Assembly (NCBI GenBank): GCA_027355725.1
Contig: DAIEHI010000144.1
Coordinates: 1 to 41,342 of the forward strand
Source of the DNA: Acidimicrobiaceae bacterium
GTDB taxonomy: Bacteria; Actinomycetota; Acidimicrobiia; Acidimicrobiales; RAAP-2
Length of the DNA: 41,342 bases
Direction of reading: 5' to 3'
The notes under the pieces are model-generated. The model had not been told where the DNA came from. It did not search any database and was given only the letters and a program-made list of their open reading frames with translations. The translations under genes were made by a program, and so were the position numbers. Shown here one piece after another: positions 16,070 through 24,588 of the stretch. How positions within the stretch are numbered: the stretch's first letter is position 1; each line of letters starts with the position of its first letter.

Positions 16070-17659
16070 ATGGCGGATCGTGTGGAGACGAAGACTCCGA
16101 GAGGCTGTGGCGCAGGAGTGGGCGAAAAGCACCTGATCGATCCAATCGGGGTGGCGATTCACATCAGGCGACCCGAGAATCCGGCGGCCATTGGTCGATT
16201 CGCGCCAACTGACCTGCCCCGAGGTCTCGACGTCGCTCGGCACCCGCTCGTGGCGCGGATACTGCGCGACCGTCGACTGCAGTTCATGTTGATACTGCCG
16301 AATCAGATCATCTTCTGGTTGGTCATTGGCATTGGTCTTCTCGGAACGGCTATCCCCGGACTCAACTTCGCCACGGCAATCACCTGGTACCTGTGGTTCT
16401 GCCTGGTCTTTGTCATGATGGTCGTCGTCGGGCGGGCCTGGTGTGCGATGTGTCCCTTTGGTGGTTTTGGCGAATGGATCCAGCGCCACACGTTCTGGAA
16501 GCGAACCACCTCCAATATTGGCCTTGGTCTGAAGATGCCCGAGAAGCTCGCCCAGTACGGCTTCTTGTTGTCAGTCGGCGCGTTCTTGCTGCTCACCTGG
16601 ATCGAGGAGTTCTTTAACATCGCCGGCCCCGGCAATCCTGCCTCGACGAGTTTCATGGTGCTCGGCATCGTCGCCAGTGCGCTCGTGTTCTTTCTCGTCT
16701 TCGAGCGTCGGACCTTCTGTCGCTACGTATGCCCCCTCAGTGCGCTCATCGGCACCGTTGGCACGATGGGTTCGGTAGCGGGTTTTCGCACCCGCGACCG
16801 CGACGTCTGCCTGTCGTGTACGACCAAGGACTGCATGCGCGGCGACGAGGACGGTTACGGGTGTCCCTGGTACACGTGGCCGGGCAGCTCTGACTCGAAC
16901 TCAGCCTGTGGACTCTGCACCGAGTGCTACAAGGCGTGCCCTTCGGACAACATAGGACTCTTCCTGCAAAAGCCGCTGACCTCAGTGGTTGCCCCCACGC
17001 GACGTCGCGCCGACGTCGCGTGGTCAATCGCTCTGCTGTTCGGTCTTGTGGTGTACCAGCAGTTGAACGCCCTCACCCCATTTGGCAACCTTGACACCTG
17101 GTTGAACAACCACACGATCTTCCCTCACTACCCCGACCCGATTGCTTATCTCGGGATCATCGTCGCGGTCGCACTGGTGATGGCGGGTGCGGCGCGGGTC
17201 CTTCAGGCGCTCTTCGCGCGAGACGGATACACGCCAAGCACAATCGGGCGAACTTTCGTTGATCGCACCAGCTCGTTTCGCACCTACTTCCTGCCCCTGA
17301 TGTATGGCATCATCCCGGTGGTGGGTGCGGACTACTTCGCGCGCCAACTCCCTAAGTTCTTCCAGCACGTGCCGCGGGTGCCCGTCTCGATCGGTCACCT
17401 CTTCGGGGTCGGTACCACCGGTTCATCGCTCTACAAGGCGTCACTCATCTCATCCAACGCCGGCATCGTCGCGGTCCAGGTGGGCGTGATCGCCATGGGC
17501 ACACTGGCGGCGATGTGGACGAGTTGGCGTATCGCTGGACGTGACATCGCTCCCGCTGGCGGAAACAAGCGCGTGGTGCAGTTGTCGGTCACCGGCTTCG
17601 CTCTGGCGCTCGGGATCGTCGTTGCGCTGTTGTACGTACTTATGAATGCTGCGGACTGA
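16070..17659 (+). CDS. Multi-pass membrane polyferredoxin (NapH/NosR C-terminal-like 4Fe-4S protein)
   Basis: The 529-residue protein has about nine hydrophobic segments (approx. 77-98, 103-121, 162-178, 196-212, 314-333, 357-378, 404-423, 463-482, 503-525). Cysteine motifs are CAMCP (Cys125, Cys128), CRYVCP (Cys217, Cys221), a ferredoxin-like set Cys247/250/255/265, and CxxCxxCxxxCP at Cys280/283/286/290. The paired CxxCP and CxxxCP motifs next to helices are typical of NapH/NosR/CcoG-type membrane electron-transfer proteins. The likely role is to pass electrons between quinone or periplasm and cytoplasmic carriers. The partner is presumably the fusion protein encoded 10 nt downstream. The final acceptor is unknown: no nitrate, nitrous oxide or sulfur reductase gene is present. 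ATG 16070 was chosen over an upstream TTG because it follows the G-rich ribosome binding site. Confidence 0.82.
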   Translation: MADRVETKTPRGCGAGVGEKHLIDPIGVAIHIRRPENPAAIGRFAPTDLPRGLDVARHPLVARILRDRRLQFMLILPNQIIFWLVIGIGLLGTAIPGLNFATAITWYLWFCLVFVMMVVVGRAWCAMCPFGGFGEWIQRHTFWKRTTSNIGLGLKMPEKLAQYGFLLSVGAFLLLTWIEEFFNIAGPGNPASTSFMVLGIVASALVFFLVFERRTFCRYVCPLSALIGTVGTMGSVAGFRTRDRDVCLSCTTKDCMRGDEDGYGCPWYTWPGSSDSNSACGLCTECYKACPSDNIGLFLQKPLTSVVAPTRRRADVAWSIALLFGLVVYQQLNALTPFGNLDTWLNNHTIFPHYPDPIAYLGIIVAVALVMAGAARVLQALFARDGYTPSTIGRTFVDRTSSFRTYFLPLMYGIIPVVGADYFARQLPKFFQHVPRVPVSIGHLFGVGTTGSSLYKASLISSNAGIVAVQVGVIAMGTLAAMWTSWRIAGRDIAPAGGNKRVVQLSVTGFALALGIVVALLYVLMNAAD

Positions 17660-17669
17660 GGGGGATCAC

Positions 17670-19880
17670 ATGACTGTTGTTGAAAGTGAAATCAAGCCGG
17701 GGCCATCCGGGAGGCGCCACGTGACCGTGCTCGTGGATCGCTGCGCGGGTTGTCAGGAATGCGTCATCCGGTGCCCCTCGGGTGCACTCTCGATGGAACC
17801 CGTCACGTGGACCGCGTTGGCCAACGATGACGCGTGCGTTGGGTGTCGTCAATGTGAACGCACGTGTCCCTTCGCCGCAATCGAGGTCGACGGCCCTCTC
17901 GCGCTGAGCGCTCGCATGGATCCAAAGAACTACCAGCCGGTTGAGCTGCGCGGCAACATCGTCGAGATTCGTCGTGGTTATGACACCTGGGAGGAAGCCA
18001 TCGCCGAGGCCAATCGTTGCCTCGCGTGTCCCGATCCGACGTGTATGCGGGGCTGTCCCGCACACAATGACATCCCCCAGTTCGTCGCAGCGGTACGCGA
18101 CCGCGACCTCGAACGAGCTCATGAAATCTTGTCGCGCACAACAGTGATGCCCGATATATGCTCGCGCGTCTGCAATCAGGCCGCCCAGTGCGAGGGTGCC
18201 TGCACGTGGTCACTCGCGGGCGCAGAGCCCGTGGCAATCGGCCGCCTCGAGCGCTTCATCGCGGACCACGCACCGGTGCCGGCGCCACTGCGGGGCGAAG
18301 CGAACGAGTACGCAGTCTCGGTGGCGATCATTGGCTCGGGTCCGGCCGGTATCGGCGCCGCGTGGGACCTCATAGAGGCCGGTGCTTCGGTCACGGTGTA
18401 CGAAAAGGATGCGACGCCGGGGGGACTGCCCATCTGGGGGATGCCGGACTTCACCCTGCCCGACGAGATCGCAACGCGACCGTGGCGTCAACTCATCGAC
18501 GCCGGCGTCGATCTGCGATGCGAGACGACCATCGCACCCGAGTCGATTGATGGGCTCCTCGAAGAACACGACGCCGTGATCGTCGCCGCAGGAGCGGGGG
18601 TACCGATGCGTCTGGCGGTGCCGGGCGCGGAACTCGAGGGTGTCGTCGACGCAACGTACTTCTTGAAGGGTGCCAAGTCCGCACTCGTTGAGGGCGGCGA
18701 CCCGAGCGATTTCAAACGAGAACTCGGGGTGGCGAACGACCGCGGCCGCCGGGTGCTGGTGCTCGGTGCGGGCAACACCGCCATGGACGTTGCACGTATG
18801 GCGCGACGACTCGGACTTGAAGCGACCTGTGTTGACTGGCTCGACGAGCGCAATGCCCTGGCGCGTCCCGACGAACTGGCCGAGGCTCGCCACGAAGGGG
18901 TTGACGTGCGCTTCTCTCGCACCCTCACGATGCTGCTCGGTTACGAGGGTCGCGTGGGCAGAGCGTTGCTCTCGCACACCTTCCAGCGCGACGCGAAGAA
19001 GCCACCGGTCGTGTTGCAGCGCGAACCGGATCAACTCGACGTCGACCTCGTCGTCATGGCCATGGGCTACCGCGTCGACGGCCCGCTGAGTGAGGTGCTC
19101 GGTGCAGTGCCGATTCGCAAGCGCGCGACTGGGATGGCGCACGGATCATGGCGCGCGAGTGGGATCTTGAAGAACGCCGCCTCCGCCTACAACCACCACA
19201 GTCCGGTTGGATCCCTCGCTCTTGATCGAGAGGTGGGGCTGTGGGCGGCGACGATGCCGGTGAGAGAGCGGTTGTGGGTGGTGGGAGACGCGCTCACCGG
19301 TCCTTCGAGCGTGGTCGAGGCCATGGCCCAGGGTCGACGAGCGGCGCGCGCGCTGCTCGATGCGCACCCGACACGCCCGGACCGATCCAGGGAGTTCGTT
19401 TCGTCCCACGCCGCTCGGGTGCTCGTGTGCTACTGCAGCGAAGGCGGCACGACCAAGCGCGTCGCCGATGAGATTGTCGATCAACTGAACATCCAAGGCG
19501 CGCGGGCCCAGGCCCGTTCGATCGATGACGTGGGTGTCGTTGAACTCGCCCAGGCTGATGTCGTGATGGTTGGCACCTGGGTCGAGGGGCTCGTCGTCGC
19601 GAAGGTGCGGCCGGCTCGCGCGATGCGCGAATGGCTAGAGGCGCTACCCAATCTCGGCGGCCGTCGCGTCGCGGTGTTTTGTACCTACAAGGTGAACCCC
19701 CGTGGCGCTTTAGAGGAGATGAGTGAGATGCTCACGGCCAAGGGCGCGAAGGTCATTGCAAGCGAGGCGTTCGCTCCCCGAGACGCGCACGCGTCACTGC
19801 GTCCGACCAAGCCCGAAGCCTTGGCCAATCGGGTGGCTGATCGGGTCGTGCACGCCAAGGCGGGCGCGGGCAGCCACTGA
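17670..19880 (+). CDS. Ferredoxin / GltD-like NAD(P)H oxidoreductase / flavodoxin fusion
   Basis: A 736-residue three-part protein. Residues 18-75 form a 2x[4Fe-4S] ferredoxin (Cys25/28/31/35 and Cys56/59/62/66). Residues about 95-565 are a glutamate-synthase-small-subunit-like flavoprotein: its own cluster domain (Cys117/120/125/129 and Cys164/168/174/178), an FAD fold GSGPAG (222-227), an NAD(P) fold GAGNTAMD (366-373) and the terminal VVGDALTGPSSVVEAM. Residues about 583-734 are a flavodoxin-like FMN domain with phosphate loop CSEGGTTKRV (589-598). No glutamate synthase large subunit is nearby, so glutamate synthesis is unlikely. The likely role is electron exchange among NAD(P)H, Fe-S carriers and FMN in partnership with the membrane polyferredoxin. 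ATG 17670 follows GAGGGGGATCAC. Confidence 0.85.
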   Translation: MTVVESEIKPGPSGRRHVTVLVDRCAGCQECVIRCPSGALSMEPVTWTALANDDACVGCRQCERTCPFAAIEVDGPLALSARMDPKNYQPVELRGNIVEIRRGYDTWEEAIAEANRCLACPDPTCMRGCPAHNDIPQFVAAVRDRDLERAHEILSRTTVMPDICSRVCNQAAQCEGACTWSLAGAEPVAIGRLERFIADHAPVPAPLRGEANEYAVSVAIIGSGPAGIGAAWDLIEAGASVTVYEKDATPGGLPIWGMPDFTLPDEIATRPWRQLIDAGVDLRCETTIAPESIDGLLEEHDAVIVAAGAGVPMRLAVPGAELEGVVDATYFLKGAKSALVEGGDPSDFKRELGVANDRGRRVLVLGAGNTAMDVARMARRLGLEATCVDWLDERNALARPDELAEARHEGVDVRFSRTLTMLLGYEGRVGRALLSHTFQRDAKKPPVVLQREPDQLDVDLVVMAMGYRVDGPLSEVLGAVPIRKRATGMAHGSWRASGILKNAASAYNHHSPVGSLALDREVGLWAATMPVRERLWVVGDALTGPSSVVEAMAQGRRAARALLDAHPTRPDRSREFVSSHAARVLVCYCSEGGTTKRVADEIVDQLNIQGARAQARSIDDVGVVELAQADVVMVGTWVEGLVVAKVRPARAMREWLEALPNLGGRRVAVFCTYKVNPRGALEEMSEMLTAKGAKVIASEAFAPRDAHASLRPTKPEALANRVADRVVHAKAGAGSH

Positions 19881-20807
19881 TCAGGCGAGGTCGTCCTCGA
19901 GGGCGTGGGCCAGGCGGCGAAGCAGCGAGCGCACGGTGGCGCGCGCGACCCGGGTGAAGATCGCGTCATCGAGCGCTTGGCCGGCGCGTCCGAGCGGCGG
20001 ACGATAACGACCGTTCAGAGTGAGCTCGCAGCGCTCAGGATCGAGTTCGTTGACGTGCAGCGATCCGACGAGGCGAGGAAAGAGTCCTGTCGCCCCGGTC
20101 GCCTCCCACCGGATGGCCAGAGCCAGTCCATGTTCACTGACGACGGGTTCGCCCAAGTGGACCGCCACGGTCTTGGTGAGCCAGTTCGTCTCGCTGGGAC
20201 CAATGCGCACCATGATCGACTCGCCCTCCTCACGCGCGGCATCGAGGTGGGGGATCAACCAGGCGCCGCCATCACTGAGGCGTTCACTGATGCGCTCAAG
20301 CGCCCGCTCGACGTGCACAGAGTCGTTCACCTCCACACTGGGTGCGTTGTTGCGGTGGTGTCCGACCACGCTGTATTCGCCCGCGGTGATGAGTCGGTCA
20401 CGCTCAACGAGCGTGGCGAGCGTGGTCGCGGCGAGTTCGCCGCGCATCGCTGCGGTTGCGGCACTCCAGGTCTCGTGCATTGGACAGACCGACTCCCACT
20501 GACAAGGATCGTCGCCGAGTACGCACGTGTCGGACTCCAGAGTCCCCTCTCCAGCCTCGACCACCTCGAGCACAGTGATCTGCTCGGGTGAACGAGCCAG
20601 CCGGTAACCGCCGTTAGCGCCGAAATACGACGTCGCGATCCCGGCTTGGACGAGGTCGCCGAGTATTTGAGAGACGAAGGTGCGCGGAACTCCCATCTGG
20701 ACCGAGATCTGTCGCAACTTGATCGGCTGAGGGGAGTCGTAACTGGTCGCGAGACAGAGCGCCGAGCGCACCACGTAATCGCCGCGCTTGGACAACTTCA
20801 GTCTCAT
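19881..20807 (-). CDS. Rrf2-family regulator with an extra C-terminal SRPBCC-like domain
   Basis: The 308-residue protein begins with a full Rrf2 winged-helix regulator (1-140): LSKRGDYVVRSALCLA, recognition helix region PRTFVSQILGDLVQAG, wing GGYRL, and the cysteine cluster Cys95-X6-Cys102-X5-Cys108, which in IscR/NsrR/RsrR-type proteins binds an Fe-S cluster. Normal Rrf2 proteins end near residue 150. Here about 155 residues follow that resemble a SRPBCC/START-like ligand-binding domain (weak similarity). A sensor of redox state, NO or iron-sulfur status is likely. TAATCT lies 6 nt before ATG 20807, indicating a leaderless mRNA. The gene abuts the fusion oxidoreductase gene tail to tail at TGATCA. 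Confidence 0.78.
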   Translation of the reverse strand: MRLKLSKRGDYVVRSALCLATSYDSPQPIKLRQISVQMGVPRTFVSQILGDLVQAGIATSYFGANGGYRLARSPEQITVLEVVEAGEGTLESDTCVLGDDPCQWESVCPMHETWSAATAAMRGELAATTLATLVERDRLITAGEYSVVGHHRNNAPSVEVNDSVHVERALERISERLSDGGAWLIPHLDAAREEGESIMVRIGPSETNWLTKTVAVHLGEPVVSEHGLALAIRWEATGATGLFPRLVGSLHVNELDPERCELTLNGRYRPPLGRAGQALDDAIFTRVARATVRSLLRRLAHALEDDLA

Positions 20808-20813
20808 TGGCCA

Positions 20814-20819
20814 AGATTA
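20814..20819 (-). promoter_or_regulatory. -10 box for leaderless Rrf2-type gene
   Basis: TAATCT on the minus strand lies 6 nt before ATG 20807; no Shine-Dalgarno is present. Confidence 0.5.
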
Positions 20820-20853
20820 CCGGTCCCATCTACGTGAAGCGACCCAGTACACC

Positions 20854-21066
20854 TCACGTCGAGGTGGGCTTCTCGAACTTCTCAGACGGCGAACCACCAA
20901 GGATTTCGGACAACGTCCGATCGAGGTCTTCGCGTAACTCCCGATCGGCGCGCTCGGCGCGAACCGTCCACAGGCTCAGCATCCCTCCCGCGAGGCAAAT
21001 TGCGAACATCGCCACGAGCGATATCACGATGAGCGCTGCAACGATCAGTCCCACCAGAGTTCCCAT
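20854..21066 (-). CDS. Small single-pass membrane protein, hypothetical
   Basis: A 70-residue candidate with one strong hydrophobic segment (about 5-33), then a charged, probably cytoplasmic tail (RAERADRELREDLDRTLSEILGG) that looks alpha-helical. No family was recognised. The start is uncertain: ATG 21066 has no Shine-Dalgarno, and CACCAT lies 6 nt upstream. Another in-frame ATG is at 21084. The transmembrane-plus-charged-helix pattern is the main reason to accept it as a gene. Confidence 0.45.
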   Translation of the reverse strand: MGTLVGLIVAALIVISLVAMFAICLAGGMLSLWTVRAERADRELREDLDRTLSEILGGSPSEKFEKPTST

Positions 21067-21191
21067 GAATTCATGGTGGCCCATCAAATGTCGGAGCGAA
21101 ACCCGGATTCCACACTGCTCGAGTCGACAATTCCACGCACCATACCGTGGTTCTACGGCGACGGTGGTGAGCATCGCGGGACTCTGGCCGG

Positions 21192-21197
21192 TAACCT
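21192..21197 (+). promoter_or_regulatory. -10 box for leaderless ccr
   Basis: TAACCT lies 6 nt before ATG 21204, with no Shine-Dalgarno between. Confidence 0.5.
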
Positions 21198-21203
21198 CGC
21201 CGG

Positions 21204-22550
21204 ATGAGCGAGATACTGACAGCCGTCCTCGAAGGTGCCTCCGGTGAGGCGCTGGCCGACATTGCGATGCCCAAGACCACGCGCGCGGTCTTCGTGCGCC
21301 GCGACGAGCAGAACATGTTCGATGGCGTAGCAACGAGAGACAAGGACCCGCGGCGGAGCCTGCACGTTGACGAGGTGCCCCTGCCCGAGATCGCGCCCGA
21401 CGAGGTCTATCTCGCAGTCATGGCGTCATCGATCAACTTCAACACCGTCTGGACGAGCATCTTTGAGCCGGTGTCGACCTTTGGATTCCTCGACCGATTG
21501 GGCAAGGAATCATTCTGGGGGCGACGTCACGCGCTCGATTACCACGTTGTTGGATCCGACGCTTCGGGTGTGGTGCTTCGAGTTGGTTCAGCGGTTCGAA
21601 ATTGGAGGGTCGGCGATGAGGTCACGGTGCACTGCAACTACGTCGACGACCAGGACCCGAGTGGCCACGACGACTCGATGCTCTCGAGCAACCAGCGAAT
21701 CTGGGGCTTTGAGACCAACTTCGGCGGCCTGGCCGACATCGCCATTGTGAAGGCCAATCAGTTGATGCCCAAGCCCGCGCACCTGAGCTGGGAAGAATCG
21801 GCGGTCAACGCGTTGTGCAACTCGACCTCCTATCGCATGCTCGTGTCGCGCAACGGCGCGCCCGTGACCCAAGGGGACAAGGTGCTGATCTGGGGCGCGT
21901 CGGGGGGAATTGGCTCGTTCGCGGTCCAGCACGTGCTCAACTCGGGGGGAACGCCCATTGGCGTCGTCTCGAGTGAGGCCAAGGCGGACACGCTTCGAGA
22001 ACTGGGATGTGAGTTCGTCATCAATCGAGGCGAGAGGAACTACCAGTTCTGGAAAGACTCCCACACCCAGGACGAGAGCGAATGGCGCAGGCTCGGCAAG
22101 GACATCCGCGCCCTGGTCGGTGACGACCCCGACATTGTCTTTGAACACCCGGGCCGCTCCACGATGGGCGCGAGCGTCTTCGTCGCCAAACGAGGCGGCA
22201 CCATCATCACCTGCGCCGCGACCAGTGGGTACATGATCGAATACGACAATCGTCACCTGTGGATGAAGTTGAAGACCATCAAGGGTTCGCACTTCTCGAA
22301 CTACCGCGAGGCTTGGGCCGCCAACCAGACCATTGTCGACGCCAAGGTGGTGCCACCACTGTCGGCGGTCTTCTCACTCGAGGAGGTGGGCGAGGCGGCC
22401 TACGAGGTCCATCACAATCGTCATGAGGGCAAGATCGGTGTGCTGTGCGTGGCGCCTCGAGAAGGTATGGGCATCACCGACCCGGCACTGCGCGCGCGTG
22501 TGGGCGAAGAGCGCTTGAGCATCTTTCGTCGTCACGACAAGGAGATGTAA
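21204..22550 (+). CDS. ccr: Crotonyl-CoA carboxylase/reductase
   Basis: The 448-residue zinc-independent MDR-family enzyme has full Ccr length. It carries the residues that bind CO2 in characterised Ccr: Asn80 (SINFNTVW), Phe169-Glu170 (WGFETNFGG) and His363 (IKGSHFSN). The NADPH fold is WGASGGIGSFA (230-240). It reductively carboxylates crotonyl-CoA to ethylmalonyl-CoA, the defining step of the ethylmalonyl-CoA pathway. Conservation of all four residues argues against a simple enoyl-CoA reductase. A TAACCT box 6 nt before the ATG suggests a leaderless mRNA. The epimerase gene follows with a one-base TAATG overlap. Confidence 0.93.
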   Translation: MSEILTAVLEGASGEALADIAMPKTTRAVFVRRDEQNMFDGVATRDKDPRRSLHVDEVPLPEIAPDEVYLAVMASSINFNTVWTSIFEPVSTFGFLDRLGKESFWGRRHALDYHVVGSDASGVVLRVGSAVRNWRVGDEVTVHCNYVDDQDPSGHDDSMLSSNQRIWGFETNFGGLADIAIVKANQLMPKPAHLSWEESAVNALCNSTSYRMLVSRNGAPVTQGDKVLIWGASGGIGSFAVQHVLNSGGTPIGVVSSEAKADTLRELGCEFVINRGERNYQFWKDSHTQDESEWRRLGKDIRALVGDDPDIVFEHPGRSTMGASVFVAKRGGTIITCAATSGYMIEYDNRHLWMKLKTIKGSHFSNYREAWAANQTIVDAKVVPPLSAVFSLEEVGEAAYEVHHNRHEGKIGVLCVAPREGMGITDPALRARVGEERLSIFRRHDKEM

Positions 22551-22975
22551 TGGAGTCACTACTCACTGAAATCGACCACGTCGCCATTGCGGTGCGCGAC
22601 CTGGATGCGGCTATTGCCTGGTACGAAGACGCCTTTGGCGCGACGGTCGAGCACCGTGAGGTCGTTGAGTCCGACGGCGTCGCTGAGGCGCTCCTGCGAG
22701 TCTCGGATTCCTACATCCAACTGCTGACCCCGACGCGCGAGGACTCGCCGGTCGCGAAGTACCTCGAGGCCAAGGGCGAGGGGCTGCACCACGTTGGATA
22801 TCGAGTGGCCGATTGCGCCGTGGCGCTCGACGCGGTGAAGGCCGCGGGTGGCCGGGTGATCGACAACGCCCCGCGCCCGGGCTCGCGCGGCACTCTGGTT
22901 GCATTCGTGCACCCCAAGACGTCTTTTGGCACGTTGATCGAACTGGTCGAGGAGCGCCTCACTCACGAAGCATGA
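22550..22975 (+). CDS. mce: Methylmalonyl-CoA/ethylmalonyl-CoA epimerase
   Basis: A 141-residue vicinal-oxygen-chelate protein with repeated beta-alpha-beta units. It shows IDHVAIAVRDLDAAIAWYED at the N-terminus, GLHHVGYRV in the middle and GTLIELVE at the end, which hold the metal-binding His/His/Glu expected of the family. It interconverts (2R) and (2S) forms of methylmalonyl-CoA and, in the ethylmalonyl-CoA pathway, ethylmalonyl-CoA. It is translationally coupled to ccr (AAGGAG lies within the end of ccr), which supports the latter role. Confidence 0.9.
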   Translation: MESLLTEIDHVAIAVRDLDAAIAWYEDAFGATVEHREVVESDGVAEALLRVSDSYIQLLTPTREDSPVAKYLEAKGEGLHHVGYRVADCAVALDAVKAAGGRVIDNAPRPGSRGTLVAFVHPKTSFGTLIELVEERLTHEA

Positions 22976-23017
22976 AGCCATCTTTCGGCTGGTGACGCAC
23001 GCCAGAACGCATCTGGA

Positions 23018-23023
23018 TAGCCT
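23018..23023 (+). promoter_or_regulatory. -10 box for the carboxylase beta-subunit gene
   Basis: TAGCCT lies 8 nt before ATG 23032, consistent with a leaderless start there. Confidence 0.35.
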
Positions 23024-23031
23024 TGTCACTC

Positions 23032-24588
23032 ATGGAGCACACAATGGCGGAACGCTTGGCTCAGCTTGAGGCCCGAAAGGCGCAGGCCCGATTAGCGGGC
23101 GGCGACGCGGCAATCGAGCGCCACCGAGCCAAGGGCAAGATGACCGCGCGAGAGCGCATTGAATACCTGCTCGACGAGGACACGTTCCAAGAACTCGACA
23201 TGATGAACCGGCACGTGGCCTCGGGCATGGGCCTCGAGGATTCTCGTCCCTACACCGATGGCGTCATCACGGGCTACGGCAAGATCGACGGACGAAAGGT
23301 CTGTGTCTACTCCCAGGACTTCACCGTCTTTGGTGGAGCGTTGGGCGAGACCCACGGCGAGAAGATCATGAAGATCATGGACCTCGCCACTACCATGGGC
23401 CTTCCCATCATTGGACTGAACGACGGCGCGGGTGCGCGCATCCAAGAGGGCGTCGCCGCGCTGCACGCCTACGGGGGCATCTTCCATCGAAACGCCAAGG
23501 CCTCGGGTGTCGTACCGCAGATTTCGGTGATCCTCGGACCCTGCGCGGGGGGCGCGGTCTACTCACCCGCGCTCACCGACTTCATCTTCATGGTCAAAGA
23601 CACCAGTCACATGTTCATCACCGGTCCCGACGTCGTGAAGACCGTCACCGGCGAGGACGTCACGCTCGAGGAATTGGGTGGAGCTCTGACGCACGCCACC
23701 AAGTCCGGGGTCGCCAATTTCGTGATGCCCGATGAGAAGAGCGTGCTCGACGAGGTCCGCTACCTCTTGTCGTTCCTACCGTCGAACAACATGGAAGAGC
23801 CACCGCGCATCATGACCGGTGACGACCCCGACCGACTCTGTGAGGACCTGCGCGAACTCTTGCCGACCTCGCCGAACCAGCCCTACGACATGAAAAAGGT
23901 CATCGCGTCGGTCGTCGACGACGGCGATTACATGGAGGTCCACGCGACCTACGCCCAACAGATCACTTGCGGGTTCGCGCGCATCGACGGCCACGCGGTC
24001 GGCATTGTCTCCAATCAGCCCCAGATCCTCGCGGGCGTGCTCGACATCCAGTCGAGTGAGAAGGCCGCACGCTTCGTGCGCACGTACGACGCGTTCAACG
24101 TGCCGATCATCAGCTTCGTCGACGTGCCCGGCTTCATGCCCGGCGTCGACCAAGAATACGGCGGCATCATCCGTCACGGCGCCAAACTGCTCTACGCGTT
24201 CTGTGAAGCGACGGTGCCTCGCATCTCGATCATCACGCGAAAGGCCTACGGCGGCGCGTACGTGGTCATGAACTCCAAGTCGATCGGCGCGGACCTCGCC
24301 TTCGCGTGGCCGACCGCCGAGCTCGCCGTCATGGGTGCCTCGGGAGCGGTGGAGATCGTCCATCGTCGCGACCTCATGGAATCAGACGACCAGGCCACCC
24401 TTCGCGCCCAGCTCGTCGAGGACTACGAGGAGCGCTACGCAACGCCCTACATCGCCGCTGAGCGCGGATTCATCGACGACGTGATCGACCCCGCCGAAAC
24501 CCGTCGGGTGTTGAGCCGATCGCTCGATCTGTTGCGTGCGAAGCGAGAGGACCTGCCCAAGCGTAAGCACGGGAACGTGCCGTTGTGA
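23032..24588 (+). CDS. pccB: Acyl-CoA (propionyl-CoA) carboxylase, carboxyltransferase beta subunit
   Basis: A 518-residue carboxyltransferase with the two crotonase-like halves of AccD/PccB. The first oxyanion region is GAGARIQEG and GPCAGGAVYSPALTDF; the second is DVPGFMPG and RKAYGGAYVVM. It transfers CO2 from carboxybiotin to propionyl-CoA or a related acyl-CoA to give (2S)-methylmalonyl-CoA, a step of the ethylmalonyl-CoA pathway. The biotin-bearing alpha subunit is not in the window. ATG 23032 was chosen on the TAGCCT-N8-ATG pattern; ATG 23044, with GGAG 6 nt upstream, is a real alternative. Confidence 0.9.
   Translation: MEHTMAERLAQLEARKAQARLAGGDAAIERHRAKGKMTARERIEYLLDEDTFQELDMMNRHVASGMGLEDSRPYTDGVITGYGKIDGRKVCVYSQDFTVFGGALGETHGEKIMKIMDLATTMGLPIIGLNDGAGARIQEGVAALHAYGGIFHRNAKASGVVPQISVILGPCAGGAVYSPALTDFIFMVKDTSHMFITGPDVVKTVTGEDVTLEELGGALTHATKSGVANFVMPDEKSVLDEVRYLLSFLPSNNMEEPPRIMTGDDPDRLCEDLRELLPTSPNQPYDMKKVIASVVDDGDYMEVHATYAQQITCGFARIDGHAVGIVSNQPQILAGVLDIQSSEKAARFVRTYDAFNVPIISFVDVPGFMPGVDQEYGGIIRHGAKLLYAFCEATVPRISIITRKAYGGAYVVMNSKSIGADLAFAWPTAELAVMGASGAVEIVHRRDLMESDDQATLRAQLVEDYEERYATPYIAAERGFIDDVIDPAETRRVLSRSLDLLRAKREDLPKRKHGNVPL

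Noticed and set aside
18210..19142. Minus-strand open frame of 310 codons inside the fusion oxidoreductase gene
   Set aside because: Its translation is low-complexity, rich in His and Arg, and shows no motif, while the plus strand carries clear FAD, NAD(P) and Fe-S motifs.
17670..19880. Glutamate synthase small subunit (GltD)
   Set aside because: The core domain is GltD-like, but extra ferredoxin and flavodoxin domains are fused to it and no large subunit gene is adjacent.
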